Positions 1 to 7,307 of a stretch of DNA of 46,871 nucleotides are shown piece by piece; within the stretch, counting starts at the first letter, position 1; every line of letters starts with the position of its first letter. Under the pieces are notes generated by a model, which did not search any database, had not been told where the DNA came from, and saw only the letters and a list, made by a program, of their open reading frames with translations. Both the position numbers and the translations under genes were made by a program. Source of the DNA: Streptococcus sp. oral taxon 058 str. F0407 (GTDB lineage: Bacteria > Bacillota > Bacilli > Lactobacillales > Streptococcaceae); contig NZ_JH378889.1 of NCBI RefSeq assembly GCF_000235485.1, positions 215,895-262,765 on the forward strand, written 5' to 3'.

Positions 1-5
1 TAAAG

Positions 6-31
6 AAGCCACCCAATCAGGTGGCTTTTTT
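6..31 (+). terminator. Rho-independent terminator of the gene left of the window
   Basis: Perfect 8-bp stem (6-13 with 20-27), loop CAATCA and a T run. The loop and flanks match the terminator of the small RNA gene at 13309-13336, so what ends here may be another small RNA of the same family. The window begins too late to show its body. Confidence 0.85.
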
Positions 32-58
32 GTTTGTAGGCTGGATTTTTGCTATAAT
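30..58 (+). promoter_or_regulatory. ruvB promoter (leaderless-type)
   Basis: TTGTTT at 30-35, a 17-bp spacer and a consensus TATAAT at 53-58. A start seven bases after the -10 would be at about 65, which is the A of the ruvB ATG, so the transcript may have little or no leader. Confidence 0.7.
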
Positions 59-64
59 AGGAAC

Positions 65-1063
65 ATGAGTAGAATTTTAGATAATGAAATCATGGGTGAT
101 GAGGAGTTGGTAGAACGTACCCTCCGTCCCCAATATTTACGTGAATATATCGGTCAGGACAAGGTCAAGGATCAGTTGCAAATATTTATCGAGGCTACCA
201 AAATGCGGGATGAGGCGCTGGACCATGTTCTTTTGTTTGGCCCTCCAGGACTTGGGAAAACAACCATGGCTTTTGTCATTGCCAATGAACTGGGAGTCAA
301 TCTCAAGCAAACGTCTGGTCCTGTTATCGAAAAAGCGGGTGATCTGGTAGCGATTTTGAATGATTTGGAGCCTGGAGATGTCCTCTTTATTGACGAGATT
401 CATCGCTTGCCCATGTCGGTGGAAGAGGTGCTTTACAGTGCCATGGAGGACTTCTACATTGATATTATGATTGGGGCTGGGGAAGGCAGTCGCAGTGTCC
501 ATCTGAACTTGCCGCCTTTTACCTTAATTGGTGCGACGACACGGGCAGGAATGCTCTCAAATCCGCTACGGGCCCGTTTTGGGATTACAGGTCATATGGA
601 ATACTACGCCCACGCTGATTTGACAGAGATTGTTGAGCGGACGGCAGATATTTTTGAGATGGAAATTACCCATGAGGCAGCTGCTGAGCTGGCCTTACGC
701 AGTCGAGGAACTCCCCGTATCGCCAATCGTCTCCTCAAGCGCGTGCGCGATTTTGCCCAGATTATGGGGGATGGCTTAATCGATGATGTCATTACTGATA
801 AGGCCTTGACCATGCTGGATGTAGACCATGAAGGGTTAGACTATGTGGACCAGAAAATCCTTCGTACCATGATTGAGATGTACGGTGGTGGTCCAGTTGG
901 TTTAGGAACTCTTTCTGTTAATATTGCCGAGGAGCGTGAGACGGTGGAAGATATGTACGAACCCTACCTCATCCAGAAAGGCTTTATCATGCGAACTCGT
1001 TCAGGGCGGGTCGCGACAGCTAAGGCCTACGAGCATTTGGGCTATGAGTACAATGAAAAATAA
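65..1063 (+). CDS. ruvB: Holliday junction branch migration helicase RuvB
   Basis: RuvB is the hexameric AAA+ motor that drives branch migration of Holliday junctions together with RuvA during recombinational repair. The 332-aa protein has the family's usual length. It shows Walker [10 protein letters not shown] near residue 59, Walker [10 protein letters not shown] near 107, the sensor stretch [10 protein letters not shown] near 155 and the C-terminal winged-helix region with [10 protein letters not shown]. The first ATG at 65 gives the N-terminus usual in streptococci ([15 protein letters not shown]). No real Shine-Dalgarno precedes it; the -10 box ends only six bases upstream. ruvA is not adjacent. 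The 3' end overlaps the next gene by about 20 bases, so the two are probably co-transcribed. Confidence 0.97.
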   Translation: MSRILDNEIMGDEELVERTLRPQYLREYIGQDKVKDQLQIFIEATKMRDEALDHVLLFGPPGLGKTTMAFVIANELGVNLKQTSGPVIEKAGDLVAILNDLEPGDVLFIDEIHRLPMSVEEVLYSAMEDFYIDIMIGAGEGSRSVHLNLPPFTLIGATTRAGMLSNPLRARFGITGHMEYYAHADLTEIVERTADIFEMEITHEAAAELALRSRGTPRIANRLLKRVRDFAQIMGDGLIDDVITDKALTMLDVDHEGLDYVDQKILRTMIEMYGGGPVGLGTLSVNIAEERETVEDMYEPYLIQKGFIMRTRSGRVATAKAYEHLGYEYNEK

Positions 1064-1616
1064 ACAAGAAATCCTAGACAGTGTTGGGAAAAATCCGGAT
1101 ATGATGGCTATTCTGACTATCATCCGTGACCTAGAGTTGAAAGATACCTGGTTGGCGGCAGGTTCGGTTCGAAATTTTATCTGGAATCTCTTGTCAGATA
1201 AATCTCCTTTTGACCGTGAAACAGATGTGGATGTGATTTTCTTTGATTCGGATGTGAGTTATGAAGAAACGCTGGCTATAGAAAGTAAGCTGAAAGAGGA
1301 TTTCCCCCAGTATCAGTGGGAGTTGAAAAATCAGGTCTATATGCATCTGCACAGTCCCCACACTGCTCCCTACACAAGTTCTCGTGATGCTATGAGTAAG
1401 TATCCGGAACGTTGCACGGCGGTAGGCCTTCGCTTGAATGAAGATTCCACTTTAGAGCTCTTTGCGCCCTATGGTTTAGAGGATATTTTGAACTTTCAGA
1501 TTTCCCCGACTCCTCATTTCCTAGAAAATGAAGACCGAATGAAGCTCTATCAAGAACGCTTGTCCAAAAAAAATTGGCAAGAAAAATGGAAAAACCTCAC
1601 TTTCTCCAATCTTTGA
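1044..1616 (+). CDS. Nucleotidyltransferase-like family protein
   Basis: A 190-aa cytoplasmic protein following ruvB with a 20-base overlap, suggesting translational coupling. It matches my memory of the nucleotidyltransferase family annotated after ruvB in pneumococci. Visible marks are AAGSVRN near residue 38 and the acidic TDVDVIFFD near 60, like the two-Asp metal site of nucleotidyltransferase folds, and a later [18 protein letters not shown] block. The reaction and substrate are unknown. Start choice is uncertain: ATG at 1044 ([10 protein letters not shown]) or 1053 (MKNKQEI); neither has a strong ribosome site. The reading frame is open further upstream inside ruvB, but that part is an overlap shadow. 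Confidence 0.8.
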   Translation: MSTMKNKQEILDSVGKNPDMMAILTIIRDLELKDTWLAAGSVRNFIWNLLSDKSPFDRETDVDVIFFDSDVSYEETLAIESKLKEDFPQYQWELKNQVYMHLHSPHTAPYTSSRDAMSKYPERCTAVGLRLNEDSTLELFAPYGLEDILNFQISPTPHFLENEDRMKLYQERLSKKNWQEKWKNLTFSNL

Positions 1617-1721
1617 AAAGAAGTTAGTGACTTGATCACATAAGAATTCTATATGTGAGTTTATAATCATCACAAGATAAACAGAGAAATCTAAAGGTAC
1701 AAAAAATTATATACTCAATAG

Positions 1722-1855
1722 GAAAAATTCATTCAATCTATCATAGCTAACAAAGATATCGAATTTGTGAGATTGAGTGAGAAAAACATCTATTAAGGCT
1801 ATCCTTATTGTTCTTGGAAGATAAGACTCCTGGGGAAATTATCCCAAGTAACTAA
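1722..1855 (+). pseudogene. Possible decayed coding fragments
   Basis: The gap 1617-1950 holds no intact gene. Two short stretches look coding but lie in different frames: 1722-1796 (reads EKFIQSIIANKDIEFVRLSE, then a stop) and 1799-1855 (LSLLFLEDKTPGEIIPSN, then a stop). I do not recognise the parent gene. This could be chance. Confidence 0.25.
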
Positions 1856-1875
1856 CTTGAGCTTGAAAATTGGTA

Positions 1876-1889
1876 TGTAAACGCTTTTG
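1876..1889 (+). promoter_or_regulatory. cre-like site (CcpA operator) at the gtf3-like gene
   Basis: TGTAAACGCTTTTG matches 12 of 14 positions of the catabolite-responsive consensus TGWAANCGNTNWCA. It overlaps the -35 region of the promoter that follows, an arrangement that normally represses. Confidence 0.45.
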
Positions 1890-1904
1890 AAAAGTCGTAA
1901 ATTA

Positions 1905-1913
1905 TGATACAAT
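1905..1913 (+). promoter_or_regulatory. Extended -10 promoter of the gtf3-like gene
   Basis: TGATACAAT at 1905-1913 is an extended -10 (TGn plus TACAAT). A weak TTTTGA at 1885-1890 lies 17 bp upstream. The expected start is near 1920, about 30 bases before the ATG at 1951. Confidence 0.55.
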
Positions 1914-1950
1914 ATTTAGAGAAATTACTGAGACGAGGATTTAGAAAACA

Positions 1951-2955
1951 ATGAAAGTACATTTCACAAATTTATTTGGGCAAGCATCAACGAGTGTGGC
2001 CTTAATGGCGCAGAACAATGTCATGAAAATTGTTCGAGAGTTTGGAGTTAATGAGCTGGGGATCTATTTTTATGATGCAAGCCATGAACCGTGGGAAGAA
2101 CTGAACTCGCGGATGGATGGGATTGTCGCGGGGGTATCTTATGGAGATGTCGTTTTTTTCCAATCTCCTTCATGGAATAGTGTTGAATGGGACAATCACT
2201 TGATAGAAAAGTTAAAGCTTTCTCATGTAAAAATGGTGATGTTTATCCATGATGTTCAGCCACTAATGTTTGAGAGCAATTATTATCTTATGAAGGCCCA
2301 CATTGACATGTACAACAAGTGTGATGTGGTGGTAGTACCATCAGAACAAATGTACCAGAAACTCGTTTCAGAGGGATTAACCGTCAAGAACTACGTTGTT
2401 CAAAAACTTTGGGATCTTCCCCATGGTTTGGAACTCTATACTCCAAAATTTGATAAAAAATTAATCTTCTCAGGAGACCCATCTCGTTTTCCACATATTG
2501 TTGACTGGAAACACAGTACCCCCCTTCATGTTTATGCTACGAGAGCAGAGGGAGTAGATTATTCCAAAGTCCACCTTGAAGGTTGGCGAACTCAGCAGGA
2601 ATTATTGTTGGAGTTGTCTAAAGGAGGAGGCTTTGGCCTAGTATGGGGAAATTCCGAAAATCCTGCGGAAGAGCGTGACTACTACAAAGAAAATGTTTCT
2701 TATAAGTTGACAACTTATCTGGCCGCGGGTATTCCGGTGGTTGTGCCAGACTATCTTTCTAATGCGGACTATATCCGTGAGAAAGGTTTGGGCTTTGTCG
2801 TGTCTAGTTTGGAAGAAGCTAGCCGCGTTGTTCAGGAATGTACGGCAGAAGAGTATGATCAAATGGTTACAAGAGCAAAATATACAGCTTACTTAATAAA
2901 AAATGGTTATTTCACAAAGAAATTGTTTATTGATTCCATGATGCTCTTAGATTAG
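1951..2955 (+). CDS. Gtf3-type (glucosyl)transferase, orphan
   Basis: A 334-aa GT-B glycosyltransferase strongly resembling Gtf3, the enzyme that adds glucose to GlcNAc-modified serine-rich repeat adhesins in oral streptococci. Family-typical blocks include FTNLFGQASTSVALMAQNN at the N-terminus, FIHDVQPLMFES near 105, DVVVVPSEQMY near 130, SGDPSRFPHIVDWKHS near 172, and the donor-site segment VSYKLTTYLAAGIPVVVPDYL near 250. No serine-rich adhesin, gtf1/gtf2 or accessory secY2/secA2 genes are in the window, so its acceptor is unknown; related enzymes also build polysaccharide. It stands alone with its own promoter, a cre-like site in front and sequence debris on both sides, suggesting a mobile or recombined locus. 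Confidence 0.85.
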   Translation: MKVHFTNLFGQASTSVALMAQNNVMKIVREFGVNELGIYFYDASHEPWEELNSRMDGIVAGVSYGDVVFFQSPSWNSVEWDNHLIEKLKLSHVKMVMFIHDVQPLMFESNYYLMKAHIDMYNKCDVVVVPSEQMYQKLVSEGLTVKNYVVQKLWDLPHGLELYTPKFDKKLIFSGDPSRFPHIVDWKHSTPLHVYATRAEGVDYSKVHLEGWRTQQELLLELSKGGGFGLVWGNSENPAEERDYYKENVSYKLTTYLAAGIPVVVPDYLSNADYIREKGLGFVVSSLEEASRVVQECTAEEYDQMVTRAKYTAYLIKNGYFTKKLFIDSMMLLD

Positions 2956-3046
2956 TCAAAAGTAAGTCATCGGTTTACCACATTCAGATTTAGAAAGGCA
3001 AAATTTCAAGTCGAAGTTAGCCAGCTGAGATAATTAGTTTTTATAT

Positions 3047-3112
3047 TAACTGTAATGGGTTGATGAAAAAAACTCATCTTGGAGGGAACCAATTTGGTTC
3101 TCTCCTTTTTGC
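3047..3112 (-). mobile_element. Remnant of an ISL3-family element end
   Basis: AACTGTAATGGGTTGATGAA at 3049-3068 resembles the terminal repeat CAACTGTAGTGGGTTGAAGA of the element at 45928. Read on the minus strand, the adjoining bases encode KKERTKLVPSK, matching the transposase C-terminus KKERTNFVLSRA there. The hairpin at the same relative place is also kept. Only about 65 bp of this diverged copy remain. Confidence 0.7.
3081..3110 (+). terminator. Terminator hairpin in the IS remnant, downstream of the gtf3-like gene
   Basis: GGAGGGAACC / GGTTCTCTCC (10 bp, one mispair or wobble), loop AATTT, then TTTTT. It would end plus-strand transcripts coming from the glycosyltransferase gene. Nothing else is recognisable in 2956-3046. 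Confidence 0.75.
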
Positions 3113-3162
3113 TAGACGCTTGAAGCTGATTCCCTGTACTTATAAATTTAGACGTAACAAAA

Positions 3163-3193
3163 TACCCCAAAAACCATCTAACCTTTTTGGGGG
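3163..3193 (-). terminator. Terminator of the EamA gene
   Basis: Inverted repeat CCCCAAAAA (3165-3173) with TTTTTGGGG (3184-3192) just past the EamA stop. On the minus strand it is followed by TATTTTGTT, a moderate U tract. Confidence 0.6.
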
Positions 3194-3218
3194 AGGTCAT
3201 ATATGGAGGGGGAGAGGA

Positions 3219-3632
3219 TTACAAAATCATCACCAAGGTCCCAATCGTAATCAGGATACAGCCAATGATTGTTTTAAACGTCAGGACATCCTGTAGAAAG
3301 AAAAAGGCTAAAACGAGGGTAATGACGAGACTGAATTTATCAACAGCAGATACCTCAGTCGCATTACCCATCTGCAAGGCCTTGTAGTAGCAGAGCCAGG
3401 AGGCACCTGTTGCCAAACCAGATAGGATGAGAAAGAGCCAACTTTTTCTGCTGATGTTGACAATTTCAGTCTGACTATTGGTCAGGAAAACCATAGCCCA
3501 AGCCATAAGGATGACGACGACCGTACGAATAGCTGTTGCTAGATTGGACGGAACTCCCTCAATCCCAATTTTGGCTAAAATAGAAGTTAAGGCTGCAAAG
3601 ACAGCAGATAAAAGTGCGAAGAAAAACCACAT
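3219..3632 (-). CDS. Single-domain EamA/DMT family transporter
   Basis: A 137-aa integral membrane protein of the drug/metabolite transporter superfamily. Hydrophobic segments lie at about residues 1-20, 33-51, 66-87, 97-114 and 118-137, the five-helix pattern of small EamA proteins that dimerise, rather than the ten-helix full-length type. Family marks include ALTSILAKIGIEGVPS, AIRTVVVILMAW and CYYKALQMGNATEVSAVDKFS. The substrate is unknown. The gene is divergent from glmS and single. The start is fixed by AAAGGAGGT eight bases before the ATG and by a good promoter. It is intact despite its short length compared with two-repeat members. Confidence 0.88.
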   Translation of the reverse strand: MWFFFALLSAVFAALTSILAKIGIEGVPSNLATAIRTVVVILMAWAMVFLTNSQTEIVNISRKSWLFLILSGLATGASWLCYYKALQMGNATEVSAVDKFSLVITLVLAFFFLQDVLTFKTIIGCILITIGTLVMIL

Positions 3633-3652
3633 GGTAACTACCTCCTTTCTCT

Positions 3653-3681
3653 ATTATAAGCAATCGAATCCTACTTGTCAG
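3653..3681 (-). promoter_or_regulatory. EamA gene promoter
   Basis: On the minus strand: CTGACA (3676-3681), 17-bp spacer, TATAAT (3653-3658), then AAAGGAGGT before the start codon. Confidence 0.75.
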
Positions 3682-3719
3682 TTCTCAAGTGAAATCGTGC
3701 TCTAATGGTATTTTAAAAA

Positions 3720-3732
3720 ACTATACCAATTT
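3720..3732 (+). promoter_or_regulatory. NagR (dre)-like site 1 upstream of glmS
   Basis: ACTATACCAATTT, reverse complement AAATTGGTATAGT, resembles the GntR-family NagR operator of streptococci (ATTGGTATAG half). It lies just upstream of the -35 box and is repeated exactly at 3799-3811. Confidence 0.55.
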
Positions 3733-3738
3733 TTATGC

Positions 3739-3767
3739 TTGACAAGAAAGAAAAACAAGTATATACT
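3739..3767 (+). promoter_or_regulatory. glmS promoter
   Basis: TTGACA (3739-3744), 17-bp spacer, TATACT (3762-3767). Start expected near 3774, giving a leader of about 74 bases that contains the second NagR-like site. Confidence 0.85.
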
Positions 3768-3798
3768 GTCTTTGCTGGTTCTGTAAAAGGAAAATCAG

Positions 3799-3811
3799 AC
3801 TATACCAATTT
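3799..3811 (+). promoter_or_regulatory. NagR (dre)-like site 2 in the glmS leader
   Basis: Second exact copy of ACTATACCAATTT, 79 bp after the first and about 25 bases past the expected start of transcription, where a bound repressor would block elongation or loop with site 1. Confidence 0.55.
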
Positions 3812-3847
3812 AAGGGGAAAGCACAGCTGGTCTGTGTCGTATATACT

Positions 3848-5656
3848 ATGTGTGGAATTGTCGGTGTTGTTGGAAACACAAATGCAACTGATATTTTGAT
3901 TCAAGGGCTTGAAAAGCTTGAATACCGTGGTTATGATTCTGCGGGGATTTTTGTCCTAGGTGGTGCTGAAAATCACTTAGTTAAGGCTGTAGGCCGTATC
4001 GCAGAATTGTCTGCTAAAACTACTGGAGTAGACGGAACAACTGGTATCGGACATACGCGTTGGGCGACTCATGGTAAACCAACTGAGGACAATGCTCACC
4101 CACATCGCTCTGAGACTGGACGTTTTGTCTTGGTTCACAATGGGGTGATTGAAAACTACCTTGAAATCAAGGAAGAATACCTTGCAGGTCACCACTTCAA
4201 GGGGCAAACAGATACGGAAATCGCAGTGCACTTGATTGGAAAATTTGCGGAAGAAGAAGGTCTCTCAGTTCTTGAAGCCTTCAAAAAAGCTCTTCACATC
4301 ATCCGTGGTTCTTATGCTTTTGCCTTGATTGACTCTGAAAATCCAGATGTCATCTATGTCGCTAAGAACAAATCACCGCTTTTGATTGGTCTTGGAGATG
4401 GTTACAACATGGTCTGCTCGGATGCTATGGCTATGATTCGTGAGACCAACCAATACATGGAAATTCATGATCAAGAGTTGGTGATTGTGACGGCAGATAG
4501 TGTCGAAGTGCAAGACTATGATGGCAATCGCCGTGAACGTACTAGCTATACTGCGGAACTTGACTTGTCTGATATCGGTAAGGGAACTTACCCTTACTAC
4601 ATGCTCAAGGAAATTGACGAGCAACCAACGGTCATGCGTAAACTCATCCAAGCCTACACAGATGAGGCTGGTCAAGTAGTGGTAGATCCAGCTATCATCA
4701 AGGCTGTTCAAGAGGCAGACCGCATCTACATCCTTGCAGCTGGGACATCTTACCACGCAGGATTTGCTTCTAAGAAAATGCTGGAAGAATTGACAGATAC
4801 GCCAGTTGAACTTGGAATCTCATCTGAGTGGGGCTACGGTATGCCACTTCTTAGCAAAAAGCCACTTTTCATCTTTATCAGTCAGTCTGGTGAAACAGCA
4901 GATAGCCGTCAGGTTTTAGTTAAGGCTAACGAAATGGGAATCCCAAGCTTGACAGTGACAAACGTTCCAGGTTCAACCCTTTCACGTGAAGCCAACCATA
5001 CCATGCTTCTTCACGCGGGTCCTGAAATTGCCGTGGCATCAACCAAGGCCTATACAGCACAAATCGCAGCCCTTGCCTTTCTTGCAAAAGCAGTCGGAGA
5101 AGCAAATGGCAATGCTAAAGCACAAGCCTTTGATCTGATTCGTGAGTTGTCTATCGTGGCTCAGTCTATCGAATCAACCCTTTCAGAAAAAGAAACAATC
5201 GATGCTAAAGTTCGTGACCTTCTTGAAACAACACGTAATGCCTTTTACATTGGACGTGGTCAAGACTACTATGTAGCCATGGAGGCCAGTCTCAAACTCA
5301 AAGAGATTTCTTACATTCAGTGTGAAGGTTTTGCGGCAGGAGAACTCAAGCACGGAACCATTGCCTTGATTGAAGAAGGAACGCCTGTTTTGGCCCTCTT
5401 GTCAGATCCAGTCCTTGCCAACCATACTCGTGGAAATATCCAAGAGGTCGCAGCTCGTGGTGCCAAAGTCCTCACTATCGCAGAAGAAAATGTTGCCAAA
5501 GAGACAGACGACATCGTCCTTACGACCGTACATCCTTACCTCTCACCAATCTCAATGGTCGTACCAACTCAACTGGTCGCTTACTTTGCAACCCTACACC
5601 GTGGCCTCGATGTGGACAAACCACGTAACCTTGCCAAGTCAGTAACAGTAGAATAA
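3848..5656 (+). CDS. glmS: Glutamine-fructose-6-phosphate aminotransferase (isomerising)
   Basis: GlmS makes glucosamine-6-phosphate from fructose-6-phosphate and glutamine, the entry step to peptidoglycan and amino-sugar synthesis in the cytoplasm. The 602-aa protein has the class II glutaminase domain with Cys right after the initiator Met (MCGIVGVVG), TRWATHG near 74 and HNGVIENY near 98, then two SIS sugar-isomerase domains ([11 protein letters not shown] near 297, SQSGETADS near 347) and the C-terminal [12 protein letters not shown]. The catalytic Cys fixes the start at 3848, although no Shine-Dalgarno lies in the last 20 bases; the nearest purine run is AAGGGGAAAG at 3812-3821. The two NagR-like sites suggest repression relieved by amino sugars. 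No glmS ribozyme fold is seen. Confidence 0.98.
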   Translation: MCGIVGVVGNTNATDILIQGLEKLEYRGYDSAGIFVLGGAENHLVKAVGRIAELSAKTTGVDGTTGIGHTRWATHGKPTEDNAHPHRSETGRFVLVHNGVIENYLEIKEEYLAGHHFKGQTDTEIAVHLIGKFAEEEGLSVLEAFKKALHIIRGSYAFALIDSENPDVIYVAKNKSPLLIGLGDGYNMVCSDAMAMIRETNQYMEIHDQELVIVTADSVEVQDYDGNRRERTSYTAELDLSDIGKGTYPYYMLKEIDEQPTVMRKLIQAYTDEAGQVVVDPAIIKAVQEADRIYILAAGTSYHAGFASKKMLEELTDTPVELGISSEWGYGMPLLSKKPLFIFISQSGETADSRQVLVKANEMGIPSLTVTNVPGSTLSREANHTMLLHAGPEIAVASTKAYTAQIAALAFLAKAVGEANGNAKAQAFDLIRELSIVAQSIESTLSEKETIDAKVRDLLETTRNAFYIGRGQDYYVAMEASLKLKEISYIQCEGFAAGELKHGTIALIEEGTPVLALLSDPVLANHTRGNIQEVAARGAKVLTIAEENVAKETDDIVLTTVHPYLSPISMVVPTQLVAYFATLHRGLDVDKPRNLAKSVTVE

Positions 5657-5673
5657 GCAAAAAAAGTCTAGTT
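5648..5673 (+). repeat. 26-bp imperfect direct repeat, left copy
   Basis: From inside the last glmS codons (GTAGAATAA) through AAAAAAGTCTAGTT. It matches 7019-7044 at 24 of 26 positions. The two copies bracket the XRE regulator and the frameshifted gene. Confidence 0.6.
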
Positions 5674-5803
5674 TGCCATAAGTAGGGTATAATGTAAATA
5701 TATAACAAATCGGAATTTATAGGGATTTGTATTGAAAAACACATTTGCAACTGCAAGTTGACATATTTCCATATTTTAATGGTGGCTATGCAACCAACGA
5801 AAT

Positions 5804-5822
5804 TGTTATGATTGTATCATAA
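5804..5822 (+). promoter_or_regulatory. Promoter and probable operator of the XRE regulator
   Basis: TGTTATGAT at 5804-5812 is an extended -10. The same bases form a perfect inverted repeat, TTATGAT-TGT-ATCATAA (5806-5822), a size typical for XRE-type operators, so autoregulation is likely. AAAGGAG follows at 5826-5832. Confidence 0.5.
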
Positions 5823-5841
5823 AAGAAAGGAGTGTTGTCAA

Positions 5842-6453
5842 ATGAACATGGCAGACAGAATACAATATTTAAGAAAAACTAAAGGAATATCACAAGAAGA
5901 ACTTGCTGATAAGGTAGGTGTTTCAAGACAAGCTGTTTCAAAATGGGAAAGTGAACAAAGTACACCTGAGTTAGAAAAAGTAATTATAATGAGTGATTAT
6001 TTTGGTGTTACTACAGATTATATTTTAAAAGGAATTGAACCCGTAGTAGATAAAGAACAAAAAAATAGAGAATTTGCGAGCAAGGTACTTTATATCTCAT
6101 CAACAGCCTTTATTGCTATTGGATTGTTTTGTGCATTTGCTGAATGGTATGAAAAACAAACAATGGAAGCTATTTTGGGGGCAATAATTATTCAAGTGGT
6201 AGGAATTGTTGGATATTTTATCGCAAGAATATTATCGGAAGAAAAAGCACCGTTTTATGTGAATTGGCTTAATATAATTGGAATTGCTTTTATGCCTACT
6301 TCTATGGCTACCGGTTTTATTTCATTTTTGATTTTCAAACAGGGGTGGGTTGCGCCATATCCTATAGGAATATTTCACACTTTGAATTTTATATTAGTTC
6401 TATTTGTGATTTTGATTACAAGTTATATTATTTTAAAAAAACAGATAAAATAG
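5842..6453 (+). CDS. XRE-family regulator with C-terminal membrane domain
   Basis: A 203-aa protein with an N-terminal Cro/C1-type helix-turn-helix (about residues 5-60; ISQEELADKVGVSRQAVSKW is a textbook example) followed by four predicted membrane helices (about 80-102, 108-131, 139-167, 174-200). Such proteins bind DNA while anchored in the membrane and may sense envelope or small-molecule signals; the ligand here is unknown. The start at 5842 (MNMADRIQ) has AAAGGAG nine bases upstream; a longer frame from a TTG at 5812 runs through the promoter and is unlikely. Base use is far richer in A and T (many ATA, AGA, TTA codons) than in glmS, suggesting acquisition by transfer. It lies between the 26-bp direct repeats. 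Confidence 0.88.
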   Translation: MNMADRIQYLRKTKGISQEELADKVGVSRQAVSKWESEQSTPELEKVIIMSDYFGVTTDYILKGIEPVVDKEQKNREFASKVLYISSTAFIAIGLFCAFAEWYEKQTMEAILGAIIIQVVGIVGYFIARILSEEKAPFYVNWLNIIGIAFMPTSMATGFISFLIFKQGWVAPYPIGIFHTLNFILVLFVILITSYIILKKQIK

Positions 6454-6494
6454 CATTTTCTCACCCTTATATTGTATACTCTAAGGAGAAGAAA

Positions 6495-7027
6495 ATGAAA
6501 AAGAAAAAAATATTATTGCTATGCTGATTGGTATCGTCTTATCTGGTTCTTTCTTGATACGAACGGTCTTGATCCATCAGGCGAGACAAGCGAAAAAGCA
6601 AAACATGGAACGGATTGCTGCTGTGCAAGAGACGGTTCAGTCTCAAGATCAAAAGAAAGCTGAAGAGCAGAGAGAACAATTTAAAAAGGCATTTGATAGT
6701 GTAGATAAAACTTCCATTCTAATGAAAAACTATGATAGCCACACACCGATTAATGGGGACTACAGTTTTGGTACAAAGGATGGCGTGTACTACCTAGTAG
6801 AATTAAAAACAGGTGAGAAAGTAGATCTGGAAGGTGTGGACAAGGCCTTTCCATTGTCGATCAAAAACGAGGACGAAAATAGCACGGAGCTTGCCCTAGT
6901 TGTCCGTAAAGACCAAGCTTGGTACATGATTGATACAAAGGGCGAGACGATTTACACTTTTGAACAAACAGAATTAACAGAAAACTCGAAATTGACTTTG
7001 AAAGATAATAAACTACAGGTAGAATAA
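6495..7027 (+). pseudogene. Membrane-anchored protein gene with a poly-A frameshift (possibly switchable)
   Basis: An AAGGAG box at 6483-6488 leads to ATG at 6495, which reads MKKKKILLLC and stops at 6525-6527. The main frame, open from 6521 to 7027 (168 aa), lacks its own ribosome site. Adding one A to the run of seven A at 6504-6510 would join them into one protein beginning MKKKKNIIAMLIGIVLSG. The main frame has a membrane segment, a Gln/Lys/Glu-rich stretch of coiled-coil type (about 20-60) and a beta-rich C-terminal part (DGVYYLVELKTGEKVDL). I do not recognise the family. It may be a new pseudogene, a phase-variable gene, or rescued by slippage at the A run. The alternative is weak initiation at 6521. 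Confidence 0.6.
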
Positions 7028-7044
7028 ACTAAAAAAGTCTAGTT
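7019..7044 (+). repeat. 26-bp imperfect direct repeat, right copy
   Basis: Matches 5648-5673 at 24 of 26 positions. It spans the end of the 168-aa frame (GTAGAATAA) and the left arm of the terminator that follows. Confidence 0.6.
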
Positions 7045-7058
7045 GATCTAGGCTTTTT
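7032..7058 (+). terminator. Terminator after the frameshifted gene
   Basis: AAAAAGTCTAG / CTAGGCTTTTT, 11 bp with one G-U pair, loop TTGAT. The left arm is also present after glmS, but without the right arm, so this may be the original glmS terminator displaced by the insertion. Confidence 0.75.
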
Positions 7059-7094
7059 CTAATGAGTCTAGGACAACAGTCTAACCTTAAATAT

Positions 7095-7150
7095 AAAAAG
7101 CGAACAAAACGAGTTATCTGACACTCAGAATTCTGTCTTGTTCGCTTTTT
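7095..7150 (+). terminator. Strong inverted repeat, probable bidirectional terminator
   Basis: Perfect 13-bp stem AAAAAGCGAACAA (7095-7107) with TTGTTCGCTTTTT (7138-7150) and a 30-base loop, T-rich on both sides. Confidence 0.65.
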
Positions 7151-7307
7151 TCTAATCTATCGATTTTAAAAATTTATAATAAAGAATTCCTAAAATCAAA
7201 ATCTTTTTGTCTCAGATACTTTTCTAATGAGCGAATGTATTGCAAATAAAACTGTTTAGTGCTACCTTGTCTACTGGGTGAGAATCCGCGTTATTTCAAG
7301 AAACTGA

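Noticed and set aside
1708..1720. BOX element start (TATACTCAAT)
   Set aside because: Ten bases resemble the start of BOX A, but the following sequence does not continue the element and no boxB/boxC follows.
3006..3200. Minus-strand 64-codon open frame
   Set aside because: It joins the IS remnant and terminator sequence; only the KKERTKLVPSK part has meaning, as a transposase relic.
3774..3847. glmS ribozyme in the glmS leader
   Set aside because: The leader is only about 74 bases, too short for the ribozyme core, and carries NagR-like sites instead.
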